Part shown: positions 1 through 8,830 of the stretch, piece by piece
How positions within the stretch are numbered: position 1 is the stretch's first letter
Layout: each line of letters opens with the position of its first letter
DNA from: Gammaproteobacteria bacterium
Lineage (GTDB): Bacteria > Pseudomonadota > Gammaproteobacteria > Pseudomonadales > JAUIET01
Direction of reading: 5' to 3'
DNA length: 64,000 nt
Assembly: GCA_030431775.1 (NCBI GenBank)
Contig: JAUIHW010000001.1
Coordinates: forward strand, 196,900-260,899
Translations under genes and position numbers: made by a program
The notes under the pieces: generated by a model
Databases searched by the model: none
What the model was told of the DNA's origin: nothing
Seen by the model: only the letters and a program-made list of their open reading frames with translations

Positions 1-691
1 CGGTTTGCAGCATTCCACAGAGAATAGTCTGCTCGCCCAGCAGGTCAGACTTCACTTCGGCGATAAAGGACGATTCCAGCACACCGGCTCGATGGCCACC
101 GGTGCCAGCAGCGTAGGCTTTGGCAATGTCCAGGCCGTCGCCATTCGGGTCGTTCTCGGCGTGTACGGCGATCAGCGTGGGCACCCCAAAGCCACGTTTG
201 TATTCTTCACGCACTTCGGTACCCGGGCATTTTGGGGCCACCATGATAACCGTGAGGTCGTCGCGAATCTGTTTACCTTCTTCAACGATGTTAAAGCCGT
301 GCGAATAAGCCAGGCAGGCGCCTTGCTTCATGAGTGGTACAACCGCATCCACAACGCTTGAGTGCTGCTTGTCCGGGGTCAGGTTCAAAACGACGTCGGC
401 CTGTGGCACCAACTCTTCATAGGTGCCCACTGTAAAGCCGTTCTCGGTCGCGTTCTTCCAGCTCTGACGCTGCTCAGCGATGGCCGCTTCGCGCAAGGCG
501 TAGGACACATCCAGGCCGCTGTCGCGCAGGTTCAGGCCCTGATTGAGGCCCTGCGAGCCGCAGCCAATGACCACCAGCTTCTTGCCGCGCAGTTTATCCA
601 CACCATCGGCAAATTCGCTGCTGTCCATAAAGCGGCACTTGCCCAGTTGTGCCAGTTGTTTACGCAGGGGCAGAGAGTTGAAATAGTTCAT
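1..691 (-). CDS. ilvC: Ketol-acid reductoisomerase, N-terminal part (cut by window edge)
   Basis: Converts 2-acetolactate or 2-aceto-2-hydroxybutyrate to the dihydroxy acid with NADPH in valine, leucine and isoleucine synthesis; cytosolic. The reverse strand reads [20 protein letters not shown] from an ATG at 691, then the Rossmann nucleotide-binding stretch with [12 protein letters not shown]. That N-terminus matches the long class II enzyme of E. coli type. About 230 codons are visible and the reading frame runs off the left edge, so the C-terminal knotted domains are not seen. It is divergent from ilvY, the arrangement in which IlvY activates ilvC when acetohydroxy acids accumulate. Confidence 0.95.
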   Translation of the reverse strand, partial: MNYFNSLPLRKQLAQLGKCRFMDSSEFADGVDKLRGKKLVVIGCGSQGLNQGLNLRDSGLDVSYALREAAIAEQRQSWKNATENGFTVGTYEELVPQADVVLNLTPDKQHSSVVDAVVPLMKQGACLAYSHGFNIVEEGKQIRDDLTVIMVAPKCPGTEVREEYKRGFGVPTLIAVHAENDPNGDGLDIAKAYAAGTGGHRAGVLESSFIAEVKSDLLGEQTILCGMLQT

Positions 692-748
692 GCGGATCGT
701 GTGCTTGTCTGGTTGAAGTTGGGCGGTGAGTCTACTGCAAGTCCTACG

Positions 749-789
749 TTGCGTAAAATGATATAATTTCAACGCTATATTGCATAAAA
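749..789. promoter_or_regulatory. Candidate tandem IlvY operator in the ilvY-ilvC intergenic region
   Basis: Two near-identical decamers, TTGCGTAAAA (749-758) and TTGCATAAAA (780-789), lie as direct repeats 31 bp apart, close to three helical turns, in the roughly 110 bp between the divergent ilvC and ilvY starts. IlvY is known in E. coli to bind two tandem operators in this position. The equivalence of these repeats to those operators is an inference. Confidence 0.5.
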
Positions 790-799
790 CGGAATGCTT

Positions 800-1693
800 A
801 TGGAGATCAGCCTGTTGCGCGCCTACCTCGACCTGGCCGGCACTTGCCATTTTGCGCGCAGCAGCGAGCGCTTGCACCTTAGCCCGTCCACGCTCTCGCG
901 CATGATTCAACGCATTGAACAGCAGGCCGGTGCCAGGTTGTTTGAACGCAACAATCGCCAGGTCAGCCTGACCAGGGCTGGAGAAAGTTTTCACCGCTAT
1001 GCTGTTTCCACCTTGCAGGCTTGGGAGGCATTACAGGTCGAGCTGCATACCCGGGGCAGCCGGGTGCAGGGCGAGGTGAGCCTGTACTGCTCGGTGACGG
1101 CCAGCCACCGCTTGCTAGACAGCCTGGTCAGCAGGCTACGGCTTCGTCACCCCGAGCTTGAATTGAAGCTGCACACCGGCGACCAGGCGCAAAGTCTGCA
1201 GCGCCTGCTGGCCGGCGAGGAAGATACCGTCATCGCCGCGCGCCCGCAGGATTTGCCGGCCGGTGTTGAGTTCCAGCTGTTGGCCCGCTCTCGGCTGGTG
1301 TTTATTACAGCGCGCCAGTCGGCGCAAAACACGGCCGGCTATCATGCCAGCGTGGCGTCACCAGCTTACTTTGATTGGGCCCGCACGCCATTGATACTGG
1401 CGGAGTCCGGTCTGGCCAGAAGACATGTTCAGGCCTGGCTGCGCCAGCACAAGATTCGCGCCGATATTTACGCCCAGGTGAGCGGCCATGAGGCCATCGT
1501 CAGCATGGTGGCGTTGGGCTGTGGGGTGGCTGCGGTGCCCGAGCTGGTTCTGGATGCCAGCCCGGTTCGTGATAGCATACAAAGCCTCGACAATTGGCCG
1601 GCCTTGCCGGATTTCGAAATAGGCTTGTGCACGCTGTCCAACCGGCTGCGTGAGCCCATGATCGAAGCCGTGTGGAATGCTGCACGGGACTAA
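800..1693 (+). CDS. ilvY: LysR-family activator of ilvC (IlvY)
   Basis: LysR-type regulator of 297 residues. The N-terminal winged helix-turn-helix contains [20 protein letters not shown], followed by a substrate-binding co-inducer domain. The stretch [20 protein letters not shown] is almost the E. coli IlvY sequence ([20 protein letters not shown]). I chose the ATG at 800 ([10 protein letters not shown]) over the one two codons upstream because it aligns with the start of E. coli IlvY. It is transcribed away from ilvC, and its operators should lie in the shared gap. It is known to be activated by acetolactate and acetohydroxybutyrate and to repress itself. Confidence 0.93.
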   Translation: MEISLLRAYLDLAGTCHFARSSERLHLSPSTLSRMIQRIEQQAGARLFERNNRQVSLTRAGESFHRYAVSTLQAWEALQVELHTRGSRVQGEVSLYCSVTASHRLLDSLVSRLRLRHPELELKLHTGDQAQSLQRLLAGEEDTVIAARPQDLPAGVEFQLLARSRLVFITARQSAQNTAGYHASVASPAYFDWARTPLILAESGLARRHVQAWLRQHKIRADIYAQVSGHEAIVSMVALGCGVAAVPELVLDASPVRDSIQSLDNWPALPDFEIGLCTLSNRLREPMIEAVWNAARD

Positions 1694-1722
1694 CAAGCAG
1701 GCCCTAACACAGCGACCCAGTA

Positions 1723-2580
1723 ATGAATGATCAGCCCAACAAACAACCGGAGCAGGCGAGCTCCAGCAGTGACAGCAGCGACGTGTCACTGGAAAGCCTG
1801 CTGCCCATTGATGAACACGTGGAAGAGGTATCGGAAAACGGCCAGAAAGTGCGCCGCCGTGGCATATTCCTGCTGCCCAATCTGTTTACTACCGGAGCGC
1901 TATTTTCTGGCTTCTACGCCATTATTGCGGCCATCAACCTGGATTTCCCATCGGCCGGCCTGGCCATTTTTGTAGGCCAGCTGCTGGATGGTATGGACGG
2001 CCGCATCGCTCGACTGACCAATTCGCAAAGCCGCTTTGGTGAAGAGTACGACAGTCTGTCGGACATGGTCACTTTCGGCGTGGCGCCGGCACTGATCGTG
2101 TTTATGTATTGCCTGTCCAGCCTGGGCAAACTGGGTTGGTCGGTGGCCTTCATTTATGTAGCCTGTGCGGCGTTGCGTCTGGCCCGTTTTAACGCCCAGG
2201 CCGACACCGCTGACAAACGCTTCTTTACCGGGCTTGCCAGTCCACCGGCAGCAATGTTGCTGGTCGCGACCGTGTGGGTCAGTACCGAGTGGGGCATGAT
2301 CGGGCAGGAGCTGGCCCTGGGCGGCAAGTTGTTTTTTGCGGGCTTGACTGCGGTCATTGGCATGCTGATGGTCGTGAATGTGCCATATCACAGTTTCAAG
2401 GGGCTGGATGACAAGGGCAGGGTGCCCTTCGTGGCGATGATACTGGCGACCATGCTGATTGTTGTGATCGCGATGGACCCGGCCTCCGTACTGTTTGCAT
2501 TGGCAGCGACTTATGCATTGTCTGGCCCGGTGCTGTTCGCCTGGCAAAAATTTCGTGGGCCGAAGCCGCCGAACGGTTAA
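1723..2580 (+). CDS. pssA: CDP-diacylglycerol-serine O-phosphatidyltransferase
   Basis: Integral membrane enzyme making phosphatidylserine from CDP-diacylglycerol and L-serine, the first step to phosphatidylethanolamine. The CDP-alcohol phosphotransferase signature D-G-x2-A-R-x8-G-x3-D-x3-D is complete from about residue 89 (DGRIARLTNSQSRFGEEYDS followed by LSD). Several hydrophobic helices follow. At 285 residues it is the type II (Bacillus-like) form, not the peripheral E. coli form. The N-terminal 40 residues are polar and Ser/Glu-rich. It lies 30 bp after ilvY and just ahead of msrP. Confidence 0.92.
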   Translation: MNDQPNKQPEQASSSSDSSDVSLESLLPIDEHVEEVSENGQKVRRRGIFLLPNLFTTGALFSGFYAIIAAINLDFPSAGLAIFVGQLLDGMDGRIARLTNSQSRFGEEYDSLSDMVTFGVAPALIVFMYCLSSLGKLGWSVAFIYVACAALRLARFNAQADTADKRFFTGLASPPAAMLLVATVWVSTEWGMIGQELALGGKLFFAGLTAVIGMLMVVNVPYHSFKGLDDKGRVPFVAMILATMLIVVIAMDPASVLFALAATYALSGPVLFAWQKFRGPKPPNG

Positions 2581-2642
2581 ACTTTTTGGAAAAGCCGGGT
2601 CTAAGCCTGTAATCCTATTCAGTTTCACAGCAGCAAAACCCT

Positions 2643-3650
2643 ATGCTTATTAAAAACCCCGGCGACATTGCATCATCAGAAATTACTCCGGAGTCTGTTT
2701 ATCTGGACCGACGCCGCTTTATGCGGGGTACGGGCACCCTGGCTCTGGGCAGTCTACTTGCCGCCTGTGGAGAAAGCGGCACGGCGCACGCTACCGCGCC
2801 GGCAGCGCCGGACATTAAGGGCAAGCCGCTTGAATTCAACCCGGTAGCGGCCAATGCCGACAACCCTTTTTACACAGCCGAAGCAAAAACGCCTTACGGT
2901 GACGTTACTCAATACAACAATTTCTATGAATTCGGCACCGGCAAAGATGACCCGGCACGTTATGCCAAAAACCTGACCACCAGCCCCTGGCAAGTGGAAG
3001 TCGATGGCGAGGTGGACAAGCCCGGCCGCTACAACCTGGAAGACATTCTGGCGAAAAACCCTCTGGAAGAGCGGATCTACCGCTTACGCTGTGTGGAAGC
3101 CTGGTCCATGGTGATTCCCTGGGTGGGTTTTCCGCTGGGCAAAATGTTGCAACAGTTTGAACCGCGCAGCAGTGCCCGCTATGTGAAGTTTGAAACCCTG
3201 GTGCGGCCTAAGGAGATGCGTGGTCAGCGCTCATTTTCCAGCACCATTGACTGGCCGTACGAGGAAGGGTTGCGCATGGATGAGGCGATGCATCCATTGG
3301 CTTTTATGGCCACCGGCTTGTACGGCCACGAAATTCCCAAGCAGAACGGGGCGCCATTGCGCCTAGTTGTGCCATGGAAGTATGGCTTCAAAAGCATTAA
3401 ATCCATTGTTCGCATAAGTTTTACCGAAAAGCAGCCGCGCACCAGCTGGGAACAGATTGCGCCGCATGAGTACGGCTTTTACGCCAATGTGAACCCCGAA
3501 GTCGACCACCCGCGCTGGAGCCAGGCCAGTGAGCGACGTCTGCCGTCGTCATTATTTGCGCCCAACCGTATCGACACGCAAATGTTCAACGGCTATGGCG
3601 ACCAGGTGGCCAGTCTGTACAGTGGCATGGACCTTGCTCGTCATTATTAA
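2643..3650 (+). CDS. msrP: Methionine sulfoxide reductase, molybdenum catalytic subunit (YedY)
   Basis: Periplasmic molybdopterin enzyme repairing oxidised methionines in envelope proteins. A twin-arginine signal is visible near residue 21 ([20 protein letters not shown]). The sulfite-oxidase-fold core includes [20 protein letters not shown], whose Cys is the expected Mo ligand, and [16 protein letters not shown]. The length of 335 residues is normal. The next gene, 33 bp downstream, encodes its heme-binding membrane partner MsrQ, so the pair is almost certainly co-transcribed. Confidence 0.94.
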   Translation: MLIKNPGDIASSEITPESVYLDRRRFMRGTGTLALGSLLAACGESGTAHATAPAAPDIKGKPLEFNPVAANADNPFYTAEAKTPYGDVTQYNNFYEFGTGKDDPARYAKNLTTSPWQVEVDGEVDKPGRYNLEDILAKNPLEERIYRLRCVEAWSMVIPWVGFPLGKMLQQFEPRSSARYVKFETLVRPKEMRGQRSFSSTIDWPYEEGLRMDEAMHPLAFMATGLYGHEIPKQNGAPLRLVVPWKYGFKSIKSIVRISFTEKQPRTSWEQIAPHEYGFYANVNPEVDHPRWSQASERRLPSSLFAPNRIDTQMFNGYGDQVASLYSGMDLARHY

Positions 3651-3683
3651 TAACAACACGTACTGCTCTGAAAAAAACTCGTT

Positions 3684-4256
3684 TTGAAAAAACTGTTTTT
3701 GTGTTTGCTGCTGGCATTGCCGGCATTGGGGTTGCTGATTGGCGCGCTGAATAACTCTCTCGGCCCGGACCCGGCCGATGTGCTGGTGGATGAAAGTGGT
3801 GAATGGGCGCTAAGGCTGTTGTGCCTGACCCTGTCCGTGTCACCTCTTGCGGCGCTGTGTCGTCGAGTTGCCTGGTTAAACACCGTTAGACCGCTGCATT
3901 ATCGGCGCATTATTGGCGTAAGCACCTGGGTTTACGCTGTGCTGCACTTCTTAAGCTACAGCACTTTTTTGCTCGGTTGGCGTTGGGCAGAATTGGGTGA
4001 GGAGCTGGTTGAACGGCCGTACATTACCGTTGGCTTTGCAGCACTATTGCTGCTAACGCCTTTGGCAATCACATCGACCGACGGCATGGTACGCCGCCTG
4101 AAGAGGCGCTGGAAAACACTGCACCGCCTGGTGTACCCGATTGCGCTGCTGGTTATCGCGCATATTGTCTGGCAAATTCGCAGCGACGCTGGAGAAGCCA
4201 TTATCTACAGTGTGATATTGCTAGCTTTGCTGGCCTGGCGTTTGCGACGCCACTAA
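3684..4256 (+). CDS. msrQ: Heme-binding membrane subunit MsrQ (YedZ)
   Basis: Inner-membrane b-type heme protein passing electrons from the respiratory chain to MsrP. It has 190 residues and about five or six transmembrane helices of the ferric-reductase-like type, with His residues typical of heme ligation in VLHFLSYSTFLLG, KTLHRLVYPIALL and IAHIVWQI. The start is TTG (MKKLFLCLLL), since no ATG lies upstream before msrP. The last 36 bp overlap the convergent gene at 4221-4937. Confidence 0.92.
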   Translation: MKKLFLCLLLALPALGLLIGALNNSLGPDPADVLVDESGEWALRLLCLTLSVSPLAALCRRVAWLNTVRPLHYRRIIGVSTWVYAVLHFLSYSTFLLGWRWAELGEELVERPYITVGFAALLLLTPLAITSTDGMVRRLKRRWKTLHRLVYPIALLVIAHIVWQIRSDAGEAIIYSVILLALLAWRLRRH

Positions 4257-4937
4257 GAGCTGTCGCCGCGCCCGTAGCGCGCACAACAAAGCCAGCAGCA
4301 GAACGGTTGCCATTGTTGTACTGCCGCCACCGCCGTCAATAACAACCTCAACAAAACTCTGATCCCTGACCTCGTCTTCCAACGGAAGATCGCTGAACTC
4401 GACGCTGTCGGCCGGCCCGAATTCTGCCAGCAGGCGATTATTGTAGTGGTCGTAAATTTCCAGCAGAACGTCGTAGTAGCCGAAAGGGTAACCATCGATG
4501 AGGTCGGTTTCCACCACATAGCTGTCATCACCACTGTCGGCGTATACACTAAAAGAATCGGTGATGGCGTATTCCAACCAGGGTCCACCTTCGTGGCTCA
4601 AGTAAAGTCTGGCGTAAACATCGGCAACTGCGTAACTGGTGTCCAGGTCAAATTCCACCAGTAAACGGGTATAGTGGCCGTCGCCGTCGTCGTCAAAATA
4701 CAGACTGGTACTGGCAGAATACACCCAGTAGTCCGGGTTGATGATGGCCTTCTGAAGGCGGGGTCGCTCGCGCAGCGGCGCTTGCAATTCCAGGCTGGGT
4801 TTGCCTTGAAATGTTGATAGGGATTTTCGCTCTGTTGCCGCGGATTTTGAATCGTCAGCCAGGCCGGACGCGCTCACGGCCAGCAACAAGCCCAGCAAAC
4901 AGCCGCATAAAAGCGTTTGGATCAGTTGATTCGGCAT
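4221..4937 (-). CDS. Choice-of-anchor H-like surface protein with GlyGly-CTERM-like tail
   Basis: 238 residues from ATG 4937, giving a clear signal peptide (MPNQLIQTLLCGCLLGLLLA). The body is acidic and aromatic (DDDGDGHYTRLLVEF, YARLYLSHEGGPWLEY, DGYPFGYYDVLLEIYD), which I recognise from the choice-of-anchor H family. The C-terminus has a Gly-rich stretch (DGGGGST), a hydrophobic helix and an Arg cluster (LRARRQ). That architecture is typical of rhombosortase/GlyGly-CTERM sorting in gammaproteobacteria: secretion, then C-terminal cleavage. Function is unknown. An in-frame upstream ATG at 5081 was rejected because it would bury the signal peptide. The 3' end overlaps msrQ. Confidence 0.75.
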   Translation of the reverse strand: MPNQLIQTLLCGCLLGLLLAVSASGLADDSKSAATERKSLSTFQGKPSLELQAPLRERPRLQKAIINPDYWVYSASTSLYFDDDGDGHYTRLLVEFDLDTSYAVADVYARLYLSHEGGPWLEYAITDSFSVYADSGDDSYVVETDLIDGYPFGYYDVLLEIYDHYNNRLLAEFGPADSVEFSDLPLEDEVRDQSFVEVVIDGGGGSTTMATVLLLALLCALRARRQLLVASQTPGQQS

Positions 4938-5069
4938 ATTGAAAAACACTCGTAGCCTGTTGTGCCTGTCATTACAGCCGGTAACAGCTGAACCTTGCCT
5001 GAAGCCCTGCTCTTGTGACTCCAGCGATAGCTGCGGTATTCTGCCTGTAAGCAAACAGAGGGCGAGACC

Positions 5070-6095
5070 ATGGCGATTCACGACAATATTCTGGAAACTG
5101 TAGGGAACACACCGGTGGTGAAGCTGCAGAAGCTGGCGCCTGAGGGTGTGAATGTTTATGTCAAAGTCGAAGCCTTCAACCCGGCGGGGTCAGTGAAGGA
5201 TCGCCTGGCTCTGGGGGTAATTGAGCACGCCGAACAAACCGGCGCTCTGCAACCTGGGCAAACCGTGGTGGAGGCCACCAGCGGAAACACTGGTATCGGC
5301 CTGGCAATGGTGTGTGCGCAAAAAGGCTATCCGTTGGTGGTGACCATGGCGGAATCCTTCAGCGTGGAGCGCCGTAAGCTGATGCGTTTCCTTGGTGCCA
5401 AGGTGGTGTTGACCCCGGCTGCTGAAAAAGGCACCGGCATGCTCAACAAGGCGATTGCACTTGCCAAAAAACACGGCTGGTTTTTGGCCCGCCAGTTTGA
5501 AAATGAAGCGAATGCCGACATGCATTCACGCACGACCGCACAGGAAATTCTCAAGGATTTTGCCGGAATGAACCTGGACTATTGGGTCACCGGTTTTGGT
5601 ACCGGTGGTACGCTGAAAGGCGTGGCCCGGGTGCTGCGCGCCGAACGTCCGGACACCAAAATTATTGTTTGCGAGCCCGCCGACGCACCCATGCTGACCA
5701 GCGGTGTAGTGCAGGAACGTGATGCCGAAGACCAGCCGGCGGCCAGTCACCCGTCGTTTTCACCTCACCCGATGCAGGGCTGGAGCCCCGACTTTATTTC
5801 CCGACTAACAGAAGACGCCGTGAACGAGCACTACATCGACCAGGTGCTGACCAACGAAGGCCCGGAAGCATTGCGGCTGTCGAAAGCCCTGGCCCAACAA
5901 GAAGGTATTTTTGTCGGCATCTCGGCCGGAGCGACATTGGCCGGCGCACTGGAGATTGCCCGGCAGGCGGCACCGGGCAGCAACATACTGTGCATGTTGC
6001 CCGATACCGGAGAGCGCTACCTGTCTACGCCCTTGTTCGCCGGCATCGAGGAGGGCATGGACGAGGAAGAGGCTGCGATAGCTGCTTCGGTGTGA
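5070..6095 (+). CDS. cysK: Cysteine synthase A (O-acetylserine sulfhydrylase)
   Basis: PLP enzyme joining O-acetylserine and sulfide to make cysteine. The PLP lysine sits in FNPAGSVKDRLALGVIE near residue 44. The substrate loop TSGNTGIGLA is near 70, and the phosphate-binding GTGGTLKG is near 175. An insertion with SFSPHPMQGWSPDFI occurs around residue 230. The 341-residue protein is a little longer than the E. coli enzyme because of this insertion and an acidic tail. A GAGGG ribosome site lies just before the ATG. It is divergent from the anchored surface protein. Confidence 0.92.
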   Translation: MAIHDNILETVGNTPVVKLQKLAPEGVNVYVKVEAFNPAGSVKDRLALGVIEHAEQTGALQPGQTVVEATSGNTGIGLAMVCAQKGYPLVVTMAESFSVERRKLMRFLGAKVVLTPAAEKGTGMLNKAIALAKKHGWFLARQFENEANADMHSRTTAQEILKDFAGMNLDYWVTGFGTGGTLKGVARVLRAERPDTKIIVCEPADAPMLTSGVVQERDAEDQPAASHPSFSPHPMQGWSPDFISRLTEDAVNEHYIDQVLTNEGPEALRLSKALAQQEGIFVGISAGATLAGALEIARQAAPGSNILCMLPDTGERYLSTPLFAGIEEGMDEEEAAIAASV

Positions 6096-6116
6096 GCCCA
6101 AGAGTTCAATGCCCAA

Positions 6117-7217
6117 TTAGGGACTGAGCTCTTCCAGGGGAACGAAGGGCTCGGTCAGACCAAATGCTCTGGGACCAAACACCTCGAGGCACTCGGGTCG
6201 GCGCATCATCGCGGCGGCCGACAGCCCAATCACTTTAAGCCGCTGTCCGTATTTGAGTTTCTCTGCAGTGACAGGCTCTGCGGTTTCGCGGTCCAATGTG
6301 GCAATTAAATCCGGTACCAGGCACACTGTTCTACCATTACGTTGGGCCGTTAGGTATTCATTTTGCAGTTCAAGCCGGAATTCGTCGTGTGAGTCCTCGA
6401 GCCCCTGCATCGTCACCGTGGCGAAATGCCACCCATCTCTTGTTTCTCGCTGAATATCGACTATCTTGCCATCGAACAATATTTTCGCGTAGCGATCAAG
6501 ATCGGGCCGATTTAACAAACTCATCAAGCCTTCGAATGGGTCCGTGCACTGTGCTCGTGACTCACGAATGCCCCGACCTATCTCAAGGCAGTATGAAATT
6601 GACCCCAGTATCGCCTTGTTTTTTGCATCTTTTCCGCTCATGGGGTACAAAGCGCTGTACACCATTGCACCAAGTGAACCCGCAACAACTCGCGCGATGT
6701 CCTCTGCTTTTCGGTTGGTGCTTGCCTTTTCAATCACGATGGTGTCACCCAACTCATTCTGGATGATCATTGGGCAGGCGCTATTTCCGTATACACTGAA
6801 CGTAACCATCTCGATGTGTGGAAACGCTCGTCCCATACCGTCGCCATCCACAACAGGCAGCCCCACCTGAGCACCTAAAGCTAATGGAATAACAGAGTTC
6901 AGTCCGCCCACTTCCGCAGGTATGATGGCATCGACGCGCTGCCCAAGTTGCTTCTCCATCTTTTGCAGCAGCTGCTGGCAGATGCCTTTCGCCTGCAAAT
7001 GTTCTACTAATACCGTGGGTGCACCAATGCCTGCCACGCTAACGATCAGGGCATCATCGGCCAGGCTGTCAGCGGAAATAACCTCAACGCTTCGTCCCTC
7101 GCGCACCTCCTGTTGCAGCAATAGTTGCCCAATATAGGGGTCGCCACCGCCGCCGGTGCCAAGCAATACGGCGCCGCGTGCCAGATCCTTAATGATTTCT
7201 ACATTGTCAATACGCAT
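6117..7217 (-). CDS. DUF917 family protein (hydantoinase partner)
   Basis: 366 residues of the DUF917 family. The N-terminus has a glycine-rich motif (GAVLLGTGGGGDPYIGQLLL), then DALIVSVAGIGAPTVLVE and EVGGLNSVIPLALGAQ, which are typical. Members of this family are usually encoded beside hydantoinase/oxoprolinase proteins, as here. I recall one member described as an S-methyl-thiohydantoin desulfurase, but the substrate here cannot be read from sequence. I prefer ATG 7217 to the upstream TTG because a TGAGGC ribosome site precedes it; this leaves 12 bp after the hydantoinase stop. It is the last gene of a minus-strand operon. Confidence 0.85.
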   Translation of the reverse strand: MRIDNVEIIKDLARGAVLLGTGGGGDPYIGQLLLQQEVREGRSVEVISADSLADDALIVSVAGIGAPTVLVEHLQAKGICQQLLQKMEKQLGQRVDAIIPAEVGGLNSVIPLALGAQVGLPVVDGDGMGRAFPHIEMVTFSVYGNSACPMIIQNELGDTIVIEKASTNRKAEDIARVVAGSLGAMVYSALYPMSGKDAKNKAILGSISYCLEIGRGIRESRAQCTDPFEGLMSLLNRPDLDRYAKILFDGKIVDIQRETRDGWHFATVTMQGLEDSHDEFRLELQNEYLTAQRNGRTVCLVPDLIATLDRETAEPVTAEKLKYGQRLKVIGLSAAAMMRRPECLEVFGPRAFGLTEPFVPLEELSP

Positions 7218-7229
7218 GGCATGCCTCAA

Positions 7230-8816
7230 TCACAGGTTCAAATCGCCAACCACGCGGATACGTACGTCCATCGCGTCGGTTTGCATATAAGGCATCGGTA
7301 GCTCTTCAATGTCGACCACGGTGACCGTTTCTATCTTGGCGCCTGCGGCGACTGCGTTTTCTGTGGCCTGTTGAATGGCCTTTTGTATGGCGGCGTCACG
7401 GCCCCCTTCAGCCTGGTAGTCCAGCAGTTGTTTTACGCGCCCTCCAACCTGCGCAATGGCAGCGCCAATGGCATTGGCCACGGTACCGAACTCAGGTCTG
7501 ACCACTTTAGAAGCGCCCTTCAGATCGCCGTCAATTAGCACGCTGCCGCCACCCACCAGAATGACCGGAATGTCGGCTGCACTGGTCTTCAGTTGGTCAA
7601 CTGCAGATTCGACGGTCTGATGGGCAAGACGTGCAACAAGTTCACTTTGCTCAACCGAAAGATCGTTTAGCAAAGCTTTGCTACCTAAATCCAGCTGCCC
7701 ACGAAATACTGCTACATCACTGGTGGTAAGAGTGCTACCGCCAAACACCCGCGCCTCTTCACTGAGTTTATACCCTACAGATTCCGGGCCGAGTACTACC
7801 TGGCCAGCTTCCAAACGGTGAACAACAGTGCCTCCACCGAGTCCGACGGACACGACATCCGGCATATTGAAGTTGGTACGAACACCACCCATTTCGAATG
7901 AGTCGCTGGTTTCCCTGGCGAAACCTTTCGACAACACGCCTACGTCGGTGGTAGTGCCACCGATATCAACCACAATCGCATCTTGGTCATCGGTTAAGAA
8001 GGCGGCACCGCGAATGCTGTTGGTGGGGCCGGCTGCACAAGTAGTGATGGGGTATTGCCGTGCGGCTTCGGTGTCCATCAGCGTGCCATCATTCTGGGTC
8101 AGGTACAGTTGTGCGTCTAGTCCCAGCGCGTGCATAGCATGTTCTAACGCCAACACCACTTTATTGGCCAACGTATGTAGCGTCGCATTGATGATCGCGG
8201 CGTTTTCTCGTTCGACCAAACCGATTCCACCCACCTGATGCGACAGCGTGATGTGAATATCATTGAGTTCTTCGCGAAGAATTTGTTCAACAGCGGTTTC
8301 AAGGTCTGGGCGAATCGGCGCAAATACAGCGGATACAGCCACCGCTTGCAAACCCCGTTCGGCGATGGTTTGTGCCGCTTTGGCGACGGCCTGACGATCG
8401 AGGGGAGTGTATTCCTGACCAGTGTAATAACTGCCGCCACCGACCATGAAAATGTGTTCGCCAATCTGGTCGCGCAATTCCTCCGGCCAATCTATCAAAG
8501 GCAGTATTCCAGAAGTCATCGGCAGCCCGACCCGAATGATAGCCACTTCCTGCAGATCGCGACGCTGGACAAATGCATTTACGAAATGAGTAGTGCCGAC
8601 CATCACTGAACCTATTGCTGCCGGGTCTTGGGAGCTTTGCATCAGTACCGATCTGATCGCGCTGCTGACCCCGGATGTCACGTCGGGTGTAGTCGCCTGC
8701 TTGGAATAGGCCAATACGTCTTTGCCGCGCATTAATACAGCGTCGGTATTGGTCCCGCCTACATCAATGCCAATTCGCAGCCCAGTTGCGCTGGAATACT
8801 CGCTCGATCCGTTCAT
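7230..8816 (-). CDS. Hydantoinase/oxoprolinase family protein
   Basis: 528-residue ASKHA-fold ATPase-like protein of the HyuA/oxoprolinase type. It has the N-terminal phosphate motif LRIGIDVGGTNTDAVLMRG and the second phosphate region IVVDIGGTTTDVGVLSKG, with VSVGLGGGTVVHR and PVILVGGGSVLIDG between and after them. Family members hydrolyse cyclic amides (hydantoins, 5-oxoproline, lactams) with ATP. It lies 14 bp after the TonB receptor and 12 bp before the DUF917 gene, so the three probably share one transcript. The exact substrate is not determinable. Confidence 0.87.
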   Translation of the reverse strand: MNGSSEYSSATGLRIGIDVGGTNTDAVLMRGKDVLAYSKQATTPDVTSGVSSAIRSVLMQSSQDPAAIGSVMVGTTHFVNAFVQRRDLQEVAIIRVGLPMTSGILPLIDWPEELRDQIGEHIFMVGGGSYYTGQEYTPLDRQAVAKAAQTIAERGLQAVAVSAVFAPIRPDLETAVEQILREELNDIHITLSHQVGGIGLVERENAAIINATLHTLANKVVLALEHAMHALGLDAQLYLTQNDGTLMDTEAARQYPITTCAAGPTNSIRGAAFLTDDQDAIVVDIGGTTTDVGVLSKGFARETSDSFEMGGVRTNFNMPDVVSVGLGGGTVVHRLEAGQVVLGPESVGYKLSEEARVFGGSTLTTSDVAVFRGQLDLGSKALLNDLSVEQSELVARLAHQTVESAVDQLKTSAADIPVILVGGGSVLIDGDLKGASKVVRPEFGTVANAIGAAIAQVGGRVKQLLDYQAEGGRDAAIQKAIQQATENAVAAGAKIETVTVVDIEELPMPYMQTDAMDVRIRVVGDLNL

Positions 8817-8830
8817 ACGAAAAGTCCAGG

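Noticed and set aside
1900-2628. Long minus-strand frame opposite pssA
   Set aside because: It is the antisense shadow of a well-supported gene; the translation is His/Gln/Arg-rich with no domain.
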